Assembly (NCBI RefSeq): GCF_902830275.1
Contig: NZ_CADESW010000012.1
Span: forward strand, 161,467 to 225,466
DNA length: 64,000 nucleotides
Source of the DNA: Burkholderia stagnalis
GTDB taxonomy: Bacteria > Pseudomonadota > Gammaproteobacteria > Burkholderiales > Burkholderiaceae
Direction of reading: 5' to 3'
The position numbers and the translations under genes are program-made. Positions 58,185 through 64,000 of the stretch are shown piece after piece. Position 1 is the stretch's first letter. The number at the start of each line of letters is the position of its first letter. The notes below the pieces were generated by a model. The model did no database searches. It saw nothing but the letters and a program-made list of their open reading frames with translations, and was not told where the DNA came from.

Positions 58185-58325
58185 TCAGCATCCGCCGCGC
58201 GAGTCGGCCACGCCCGCGGCGATGAGATGCTTCGCCAGTTCGCGTAAAAGATGCTCGGTCAGTGCGCCTGCGCCGCTTTGGGCGAGGCGTTGCAATTCGA
58301 TCAGGTCTCGTGCTGCGCGGCTCAT
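58185..58325 (-). CDS. Small hypothetical protein upstream of flhD
   Basis: 46 residues from the ATG of MSRAARDLIELQRLAQSGAG, with GGAG seven bases upstream. Mostly amphipathic helix, no membrane segment. Not recognised. Same strand and 107 bp before flhD, so it could be the first gene of the flhDC transcript or a leader peptide. An upstream in-frame start gives 69 residues. Confidence 0.45.
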   Translation of the reverse strand: MSRAARDLIELQRLAQSGAGALTEHLLRELAKHLIAAGVADSRGGC

Positions 58326-58652
58326 GTCGGTCTCCGTTTCGTTGTGCGATGCCGGGAATGAAGCTGCTGGTTCGACAGGGAAGAATCCAGCCACCCAAGC
58401 CTCATGCGACGTTCGATTGCGGAGCGGGGCACGAAGGCGTCCGTCGTGCGGGGTTCGGGCTCGAAACGGGCTCGATCACGTCGGACGAAAAACGAAATAC
58501 GTTTGTTGTGAGGAAAGTATCGGCAACGATTGACGGGAATCAAATCAACGGAGGCTGATCTTCACGTCATATTTATGCCGGCCCGCGTGTAGGGATTCGC
58601 CGACAGGGGCAAGGCGCCGCCGACAGCCCGGCACGCCGCCCGGCCGCCCGCG
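58326..58652. other. Gap of 327 bp upstream of the flhDC transcript
   Basis: Separates the sigma-factor operon (ending at 58653) from the small gene before flhDC, both on the minus strand. AT-rich relative to the flanks. It holds one weak promoter candidate (58516-58543) and nothing else recognised. Confidence 0.5.
58516..58543 (-). promoter_or_regulatory. Weak promoter candidate for the flhDC transcript
   Basis: On the minus strand TTGATT, 16 bp, then GATACT: four of six matches in each hexamer. It lies about 190 bp before the small gene preceding flhD. Low confidence. Confidence 0.3.
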
Positions 58653-59153
58653 TCACGCGCCGGCGGCGGGCAGGAACGAACGGCCGTCCGATTCGACGCA
58701 CGCGCCGAGCCACTGCGCGAGCCCGCGCGCGCCTTCGCGCATCACGACGTCGTGATTCCATTTGAACAGCGGGCGGGCGAGCGGCGCGAGCCAGTTCATC
58801 CAGCGCACGTGCGTGCGGATGTGCCACTCGTAGCGAACGACCGTGCGCTCGCCGTCGTTCGCGAACGACCAGCGCCCGTCGCCCTCGACCGCGCCGCTCG
58901 CGCGGCCTTCGAGCGAGTGCATCGGCTCGACGCGCAGCACCCGCATGTCGAACGTCAGCCGGTACGGCAGCGCGCCCTTCCACGTGTACCGGTGCAGCGC
59001 GCCGACGCCGTGCGCGTCGCCGTGCTCGACCTCGACGGTGCGCTCCGCGCTCTTCCACCATGCGGGCCAACGGTCGGCCTCGTAGATCGCGTGCCAGACC
59101 GCCGCCAACGGCGCGTCCACCCGCCACGTCGTCGAAAACCGGTACTCAGCCAT
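58653..59153 (-). CDS. SRPBCC/START-like protein
   Basis: 166 residues from the ATG of MAEYRFSTTWRV. Helix-grip fold typical of polyketide cyclase/dehydrase and lipid-transfer proteins: VDAPLAAVWHAIYEADRWPAWW at the N-terminus, WSFANDGERTVVRYEWHI in the middle. Ligand unknown. Last gene of the sigma-factor operon, 22 bp after the LolA-like gene. No signal peptide, so cytoplasmic. Confidence 0.8.
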   Translation of the reverse strand: MAEYRFSTTWRVDAPLAAVWHAIYEADRWPAWWKSAERTVEVEHGDAHGVGALHRYTWKGALPYRLTFDMRVLRVEPMHSLEGRASGAVEGDGRWSFANDGERTVVRYEWHIRTHVRWMNWLAPLARPLFKWNHDVVMREGARGLAQWLGACVESDGRSFLPAAGA

Positions 59154-59175
59154 GCCGCCTCCGGCGCGTCGGGAT

Positions 59176-59811
59176 TCAGGGATCGAAGAAGTGATCGGGG
59201 AATGCAACGTCGATCTCGATATCGTCGAGCGTGACGGTTTCGAGCGGCTGCTCGTCGCCATCCGCGAAGCTGAGCACCTTCAGCGGAAAGCCGTCGCGCA
59301 CGTCGAGCCACAGCTGGTAGCGGTGCACGCCCGCCACCGCGTGCGCGGGCGCGCCGGTGACGCTCACGCGCAGCGCGGCCCGGCCGCCGACCGTCTCCTC
59401 GCCTTGCGTCACGGTCACGCCGCCTTCCTGCAGCGCGCGCACGTTGCGCAGCAGCTCGCCGACATCGGACTGGTCGACCCGGTGGCCGCTCGCGTCGCGC
59501 ACGAGCGGATTGGCCGGCGACAGCGACAGCGCCGGCGGCACGTGCGCGCCGAACGGCCGCAGCCGCACCTTGCCGCTCGCCGGATCGTAGATCAGCACCG
59601 CGCCATGATGCGGCGACACGAAGTCCATCCGGATGTAGCCGGGCTTGCGGTACGCATAGTGGATTTCGGTGCGCTCGCCATGCCGCGGCGACGAGCGGAT
59701 CGTCGCCCGGTACGAGCTCGCCTGCTCGAAACGTTCCTGCGCGACGGTCAAGGGGTCTGCGGTCATGCTCGCTCCAAGCAGCGCGGCGGCGGCCAGCCAT
59801 CCGGCAATCAC
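59176..59811 (-). CDS. Secreted LolA-like protein
   Basis: 211 residues from a GTG that overlaps the cupredoxin stop (GTGA). Signal peptide IAGWLAAAALLGASMTA, then a beta-rich protein: TVAQERFEQASSYRATIRS, YRKPGYIRMDF, VLIYDPASGKVRLRPFG, GFPLKVLSFADG. This order resembles LolA-fold proteins of the outer-membrane lipoprotein-sorting superfamily. Probably periplasmic; cargo unknown. A longer ATG-started frame (59889) runs inside the cupredoxin gene. Confidence 0.7.
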   Translation of the reverse strand: MIAGWLAAAALLGASMTADPLTVAQERFEQASSYRATIRSSPRHGERTEIHYAYRKPGYIRMDFVSPHHGAVLIYDPASGKVRLRPFGAHVPPALSLSPANPLVRDASGHRVDQSDVGELLRNVRALQEGGVTVTQGEETVGGRAALRVSVTGAPAHAVAGVHRYQLWLDVRDGFPLKVLSFADGDEQPLETVTLDDIEIDVAFPDHFFDP

Positions 59812-60221
59812 GGCCCCTCCTCGACCTCCAGCACGCCTTCCATGCCGCGGTCGCGATGGCTCTTGAACAACAGCAGGCGATGCGTGCAATAGTAGGCGAA
59901 GCGACCCGCCTGCGTGGGCGTGAAGCGGAACGTCTTCGGCGCGGTCGTCAGTTCGGTGCGCACCGCAATGCCGGCCTGCGGCGCGTCGATCGCGAAGTTG
60001 TGCGAAATCAACCCGGTCCCGTTCGACACCGTCAGCTCGACCGGCACGCGCGCCTTCACGATCACATGGTTCGGACGGAAGAAATAGCTGCCGCCGACGA
60101 TCACGACCCGCTGCACGCCGTCAGCGTCGACCGGTACGTGCACGGGCACGTCCTCGGCGGCACGCGCGGCGCCTGCGCAGGCCGCCAGCGCGATCAACAG
60201 GATCCGGGCCATTCGCGTCAT
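59808..60221 (-). CDS. Secreted cupredoxin-domain protein
   Basis: 137 residues. Signal peptide MTRMARILLIALAACAGAARA, then a single blue-copper fold. Likely copper ligands: His in LISHNFAID, and Cys, His and Met in YYCTHRLLLFKSHRDRGMEGVL. Electron carrier or copper chaperone in the periplasm. Follows the anti-sigma gene after 39 bp and overlaps the LolA-like gene. Confidence 0.82.
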   Translation of the reverse strand: MTRMARILLIALAACAGAARAAEDVPVHVPVDADGVQRVVIVGGSYFFRPNHVIVKARVPVELTVSNGTGLISHNFAIDAPQAGIAVRTELTTAPKTFRFTPTQAGRFAYYCTHRLLLFKSHRDRGMEGVLEVEEGP

Positions 60222-60260
60222 CGCACCCTCCGCAATCTCCGTTCCCGCGCGACGCGCGCG

Positions 60261-61043
60261 TCAACCCTTCCATACGTCGGTCCGGCCGCCGAGCGCGCCG
60301 CACGCCTCCATCGCGATCTCGCGCAGGCGCGGATCGTCGCCGCGGCCGGACAGCGCATAGCCCATGCCGCGATCCGCCCAGAAATAGGTGCGGCGGCCGT
60401 CGGCGCGCAACGCGCGCGGCTTCAGGTCGTGCCCGGCGAACACCGTCGCGTACAGCGTCACGCGCTCGCCGTCGGCGCGCTCGTACATGAACTGCGCGGC
60501 CGGGCCGGACACGCCGGGCAACAGCCGGCCGCCGATCAGCGCGTAGCCGTACTCAGCGAGCGACGGTGCGCGGACCGGCCGGCCGACGCGCGCCGACAGC
60601 CATGCCGCGAGCCGCTCCGGATCGCCGGCGCCGACTTCGACCGGATGCTGGCGGTCGACCGCGTACACCGCGTAGGCGACGTCCGCGCGCGCCGCGAACG
60701 CCAGCTCGTTGCCGAACGCCGTCCATCCGGCGTGCAGCGCGATGCCGAGCAGCACGCCGGCCGCCAGCCCGCCGAGCCCGATCGCGACGCTGCGCCGCCA
60801 TGACGCGCGGCGCTGCACGAACAGCGCCGGCGCGGCGGCAGGCAGCGGAAACAGCGCCTGCAGCGCGGCGCGTTGCGCGCGGTAATGCGCGAATCGTTCG
60901 GCATCCTCCGGATTCGCCTGCAGGCGGTCGAGCACTTCGCGCCGCTCCGCGCCGGACAGCTCGCCGTCCAGCAGCGCGGACAGCAGCTGGGCCGACACGT
61001 CGGCATCGTGCTCGTTCGAGGGCTTGCGCGATTCGTCCATCAT
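60261..61043 (-). CDS. Membrane anti-sigma factor
   Basis: 260 residues. N-terminal cytoplasmic region with SAQLLSALLDGELSGAERREVLDRL, the usual anti-sigma start, one membrane helix at about 86-106 (SVAIGLGGLAAGVLLGIALH) and a periplasmic C-terminal domain. No HxxxCxxC zinc motif. Overlaps the sigma gene by 4 bp, the classical sigma/anti-sigma arrangement. Confidence 0.85.
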   Translation of the reverse strand: MMDESRKPSNEHDADVSAQLLSALLDGELSGAERREVLDRLQANPEDAERFAHYRAQRAALQALFPLPAAAPALFVQRRASWRRSVAIGLGGLAAGVLLGIALHAGWTAFGNELAFAARADVAYAVYAVDRQHPVEVGAGDPERLAAWLSARVGRPVRAPSLAEYGYALIGGRLLPGVSGPAAQFMYERADGERVTLYATVFAGHDLKPRALRADGRRTYFWADRGMGYALSGRGDDPRLREIAMEACGALGGRTDVWKG

Positions 61044-61555
61044 GTCTTCCCGATCACCCGTAGCGGCGCGGCGCCGCGCCCGGACTGCTCGTCCGACAGC
61101 AGCGCGCGCATGTGCTCGCGCGCCCGCGCGAGCCGCGACATCACCGTGCCCACCGGCACCGCCAGCACCTGCGCGGCCTCCTGGTAGGAAAGCTCCTCAA
61201 GCGCCACCAGCAGCAGCACCTCGCGCTGCTCGACGGGCAGCCGGTACAGCGCGCGCTGCACGTCGCGCAGCAGCAGCCCGCTGATCTCGCCCGCGGGCGC
61301 GGCCATCGTCTGCCAGGGCGCCGTCGCGTCGTCGACCGCGATCTCGTGCCGCGCGCGCAGCTGGTCGATGAAGCGGTGACGCAGCAGCGTCAGCAGCCAC
61401 GCGCAGAGATTGCCGGCGACGCGCGGCGGCTTGTTCAGCGCACGCTCGAGCGTGTCCTGCACGAGATCGTCGGCCCACGCCGGGTCGCCCGTCAGCGCAC
61501 GCGCATACCGCGTGAGGCGCGGCAGCCACACGAGCAGGTCCGATTCGTAACTCAT
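61040..61555 (-). CDS. ECF sigma factor
   Basis: 171 residues from the ATG of MSYESDLLVWLPRLTRYARAL. Region 2: DPAWADDLVQDTLERALNK; region 4: VALEELSYQEAAQVLAVPVGTVMSRLARAREHMRAL. Directs RNA polymerase to a stress or metal regulon. An ATG five codons earlier is possible. Coupled to the anti-sigma gene; the operon begins with a secreted protein gene 27 bp upstream. Confidence 0.9.
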   Translation of the reverse strand: MSYESDLLVWLPRLTRYARALTGDPAWADDLVQDTLERALNKPPRVAGNLCAWLLTLLRHRFIDQLRARHEIAVDDATAPWQTMAAPAGEISGLLLRDVQRALYRLPVEQREVLLLVALEELSYQEAAQVLAVPVGTVMSRLARAREHMRALLSDEQSGRGAAPLRVIGKT

Positions 61556-61582
61556 CCGGATGCCTCGCACACGGGCGCGCCA

Positions 61583-61942
61583 TCACGGCCGCGCGACGTG
61601 CCACATCCCGCCCATGCCGTCGCCGCCCGCATCGCCCGCCTTGCGGTCCATGCTCCAGCGGTACAGCGGATGGCCCTTGTACGCCCATTGCATCTTGCCG
61701 TCGTCGCGCCTGACGATGCTCCACGCGCCCGACGCCTTGTCGTACGCGTCGGCGAGCGCCGGCGGCCAGCTCGCCACGCACCCGCTGTCGCACATGCTTT
61801 TGCCGGGCGCGTCGCGGTCGAACGTGTACAGCGTCATGTGGTCTTCGTCGACCAGCTTCCCGCCGCTGACCTGCGGCGGCTCCGCGGCCGCGGGCAGCGA
61901 CGCCCCGGCCGTCAGCGCGACGACGAGCAGTATCCGTTTCAT
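61583..61942 (-). CDS. Secreted COG4315-type protein
   Basis: 119 residues. Signal peptide MKRILLVVALTAGASLPAAA, then LVDEDHMTLYTFDRDAPGKSMCDSGCVASWPPALA and YKGHPLYRWSMDRKAGDAGGDGMGGMWHVARP, the pattern of a family of secreted proteins with paired short repeats often found near ECF sigma genes. Two Cys may form a disulfide or bind a metal. First gene of the sigma-factor operon; its 313-bp upstream gap contains the terminator of the next gene. Exact role unknown. Confidence 0.8.
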   Translation of the reverse strand: MKRILLVVALTAGASLPAAAEPPQVSGGKLVDEDHMTLYTFDRDAPGKSMCDSGCVASWPPALADAYDKASGAWSIVRRDDGKMQWAYKGHPLYRWSMDRKAGDAGGDGMGGMWHVARP

Positions 61943-62160
61943 TCCGGTTCTCCTTCGCGTGACATCGCGGCGCGTGCGGCGCCGCCTGCTTTGCGCGGAC
62001 GCCGCCGTCGCGGAACGGGAGATCGACTTCGATGCGGAAATTATCCCGCCGCGCGACGACGCCGTGACTCGGTAAATAAACGGACGAGCGCGGCCGATTA
62101 TTCCGTCGCATTTATGCAGGTGCTGGCGACTGCGGGTGTAGCGGGCGGACGAGGGATCGC

Positions 62161-62198
62161 AAGAAAAAGGCGGCATGACATCGCTGTCATGCCGCCTT
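62161..62198 (-). terminator. Rho-independent terminator of the repeat-protein gene
   Basis: On the minus strand a 14-bp perfect stem (AAGGCGGCATGACA / TGTCATGCCGCCTT, 4-nt loop) followed by TTTTTCTT. It lies about 60 bp after the repeat-protein stop, in the gap before the sigma-factor operon, whose promoter must also be near here. Confidence 0.85.
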
Positions 62199-62255
62199 GC
62201 GCGCGTGCCGGCGGGCGGCGGGCAACGCCCGCCTGGTGCCCGCCGTCCGGTTGCG

Positions 62256-64000
62256 TTATTTCGGCAGTGCGCCCGTGAGCGTCGTCAGCAGCGACGACAC
62301 CGGGGCGAGCGGGTTGCTCGGCGAACCGCCGCTCGAATGCGGCGTGACCGACAGGCCCGGCGTCGAGCCGAGCGCCGTGCCGACTGCGGTGCCGGCCGCG
62401 TTGACGACCGTGGCCGTCGCGTTCGCGCCGGTCGTCAGCAGTGCGCCGGCTGTGCCTGCCGTACTGCCCGCGGCGCTGGCGCCCGAGCCCATCAGGCTGC
62501 CACCGGCCGCCGCCGTCGAACCGGCCGCGCCCGCGAGCGCGCCGCCGGCCTGCGACAACTGTGCCGGACCGTTCGCCAGCGCGCCTGTCAGTGCGCCGGC
62601 CGCCTGCGACAGCGGTGCACCCGCGTTGCCGAGCGCACCGGTCAGCGCGCCGGCCGGATTGCTGCCGCCGGGCAGGCCGCCCGTCAGGCCGTTCACGAGA
62701 TTCGTGATCGGCGCGATCGGGCTGCCGCCGGCCGCGCCGGTCAGCGTGTTGACGACCTGGGTCACGGCGCCCTGCACCGGCGCCAGCGGGTTCGCGCCGC
62801 CGAGGTTGCCGAGCGCGCCGGTCACCGAATTCACGGCGCCGGTCAGCGCAGCGGCGGGATTGCCGCCGCCGAGATTGCCCAGCGCGCTCGTCACCTGGCT
62901 AACCGCGCCGCCCAGCGCGCCTTGCGCCTGGCTCAGCGCACCCTGAAGCGGGGCCAACTGATTCGACCCGCCACCGGCATTGCCCAGTGCGCTCGTCACC
63001 TGGCCAACCGCGCCGCCCAGCGCGCCTTGCGCCTGGCTCAGCGCGCCCTGAAGCGGGGCCAGCGGATTCGACCCGCCGCCGGCATTGCCCAGCGCACTCG
63101 TCACCTGGCCAACCGCGCCGCCCAGCGCGCCTTGCGCCTGGCTCAGCGCACCCTGCAGCGACGCGAGCGGATGCGTGCCGCCGAGGCTGCCGAGCGCGCC
63201 CGTCACCGAACCCAGCGCACCGGTCAGCGCGCCGGCCGGGTTGCCGCCGGTCGGCAACGCGTTCTGCAGGCCGTTGACGAGGTTCGTGATCGGCGCGATC
63301 GGGCTGCCGCCACCGGCACCGGACAGCGTGTTGACGACCTGCGTCACCGCACCTTGGACCGGCGCCAGCGGATTCGTGCCGCCGAGGTTGCCGAGAGCAC
63401 CGGTCAACGAACTCACGGCGTTGCCGAGCGCAGCGGCCGGATCGTTGTCGCCGAGCGTGCCGGCGAGCTGGGTCACCGCGCCCTGCACCGGAGCCAGCGG
63501 ATTTGCGCCGCCGCCGACGTTGCCGACCGTACCGGTGATCGTGTTCACCGCGTTGCCGAGTGTGCCGGCAGGGTTGCCGTTGCCGAGCGTGCCGACGACC
63601 TGGTTCAGCGCGCCTTGCACCGGCGCAAGCGGGCTTGAGCCGCTACCAACCTGGCCTGCGATCGCGTTCACCGCGTTGGCCAGCGCGTCGGCCGGATTGC
63701 CGCCGCCGACACTGCCCAATGCACCGGTCACTTGGCCAACCGCGCCGCCAAGCGCGCCGTGCGCCTGGCTCAGCGCACCTTGCAGCGGAGCCAGGGGGTT
63801 CGAGCCACCGCCGACGTTGCCCAGCGCGCCCGTTACCTGGCCGGCCGCACCGCCAAGCGCGCCGTGCGCCTGCCCCAGCGCACCTTGCAGCGGAGCCAGG
63901 GGGTTCGAGCCACCGCCGACGTTGCCCAGTGCGCCCGTTACTTGGCCAACCGCGCCGCCAAGCGCGTCGTGCGCCTGCCCCAGCGCACCTTGAAGCGGAG
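62256..64000 (-). CDS. Long Gly/Ala-rich repeat protein, C-terminal part (N-terminus beyond window)
   Basis: At least 580 residues; the frame is still open at the window edge, so the start is missing. Nearly all is a 35-residue unit of the type NPLAPLQGALSQAQGALGG followed by a GQVTSALGNAGGGS part, interleaved with longer units (GGSPIAPITNLVNGL). The last 130 or so residues lose the repeat (Ala/Gly/Thr-rich, ending SSLLTTLTGALPK). The composition suggests a helical, glycine-rich surface or secreted protein; Burkholderia relatives are often labelled collagen-like, but no Gly-X-Y triplet run is seen. Localisation cannot be judged without the N-terminus. Confidence 0.75.
   Translation of the reverse strand, partial: PLQGALGQAHDALGGAVGQVTGALGNVGGGSNPLAPLQGALGQAHGALGGAAGQVTGALGNVGGGSNPLAPLQGALSQAHGALGGAVGQVTGALGSVGGGNPADALANAVNAIAGQVGSGSSPLAPVQGALNQVVGTLGNGNPAGTLGNAVNTITGTVGNVGGGANPLAPVQGAVTQLAGTLGDNDPAAALGNAVSSLTGALGNLGGTNPLAPVQGAVTQVVNTLSGAGGGSPIAPITNLVNGLQNALPTGGNPAGALTGALGSVTGALGSLGGTHPLASLQGALSQAQGALGGAVGQVTSALGNAGGGSNPLAPLQGALSQAQGALGGAVGQVTSALGNAGGGSNQLAPLQGALSQAQGALGGAVSQVTSALGNLGGGNPAAALTGAVNSVTGALGNLGGANPLAPVQGAVTQVVNTLTGAAGGSPIAPITNLVNGLTGGLPGGSNPAGALTGALGNAGAPLSQAAGALTGALANGPAQLSQAGGALAGAAGSTAAAGGSLMGSGASAAGSTAGTAGALLTTGANATATVVNAAGTAVGTALGSTPGLSVTPHSSGGSPSNPLAPVSSLLTTLTGALPK
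62863..63177 (-). repeat. 105-bp tandem repeats, array A
   Basis: Three near-identical 105-bp units, recognised by the same GCCTGGCTCAGCGC segment at 62926, 63031 and 63136. They encode 35-residue units within the Gly/Ala-rich protein. Phase of the boundaries is arbitrary. Confidence 0.85.
63700..64000 (-). repeat. 105-bp tandem repeats, array B, running off the window
   Basis: The same unit returns with anchors at 63763, 63868 and 63973, again exactly 105 bp apart, and continues past the edge. Units of array B resemble each other more than those of array A, a sign of recent duplication or conversion. Confidence 0.8.

Noticed and set aside
62863..64000. CRISPR-like array from regular 105-bp spacing
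   Set aside because: Repeats are in-frame coding units without unique spacers, and no cas genes are near.
62256..64000. Collagen triple helix in the repeat protein
   Set aside because: Glycines are frequent but there is no sustained Gly-X-Y periodicity.

Overview
The window reads as a chromosomal segment of a high-GC beta-proteobacterium, most probably Burkholderia and perhaps the B. cepacia complex. Supporting points are the strong G/C third-position bias, a Kdo hydroxylase inside the lipopolysaccharide (LPS) core operon, a wbiG-wbiH-wbiI set beside rml and wzm/wzt genes, flhDC of the beta-proteobacterial type, and a non-catalytic dihydroorotase next to pyrB. No rRNA, tRNA, insertion sequence or CRISPR array was seen.

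Layout. 1-2.4 kb: end of a protein-isoaspartate methyltransferase-like gene, a rhodanese and an omega-amino-acid aminotransferase. 2.6-14.1 kb: a nitrogen-scavenging block, with urtABCDE (urea ABC importer) followed by ureD and ureABCEFG (nickel urease and its maturation factors). Sigma-54-type promoters precede urtA and ureA. 14.1-19 kb (minus strand): waaC-kdoO-waaA for the LPS inner core, with a phosphomannomutase upstream. 19.2-24.7 kb (plus): a small glycan operon with a flippase, two glycosyltransferases, galE and an MraY/WecA-type transferase.

24.7-45.8 kb is a large surface-polysaccharide region, mostly on the minus strand. wbiG-wbiH-wbiI probably make a UDP-6-deoxy-HexNAc and load it on undecaprenyl phosphate. 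A plus-strand acyltransferase and a sulfotransferase-like gene sit in the middle. A five-gene cassette (SDR enzyme, hddA, gmhA, hddC, gmhB) supplies GDP-linked manno-heptose. Next come a 1225-residue methyltransferase/coiled-coil/GT2/GT4 fusion, the wzt-wzm ABC exporter and rmlBACD for dTDP-rhamnose. Together they suggest an ABC-exported, possibly methyl-capped rhamnose/heptose polysaccharide. The fusion enzyme beside a Wzt with a C-terminal extension is the most interesting system here.

46-53.6 kb: apaH, then a minus-strand block of algH, ruvX, pyrR, pyrB, a catalytically dead pyrC paralogue and an acyltransferase. An unassigned 435-residue protein and rubredoxin lie upstream. 53.8-58.3 kb: a ThiD-like kinase, groESL with a perfect CIRCE operator, and the flagellar master regulator flhDC. 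58.6-62 kb: a six-gene operon with an ECF sigma factor, its membrane anti-sigma factor and a secreted cupredoxin. 62.2 kb to the end: the C-terminal part of a long Gly/Ala-rich protein built on a 105-bp (35-residue) repeat.

Coordinates use the start codon judged most likely. Product names rest on motif recognition and gene order, not on database searches.
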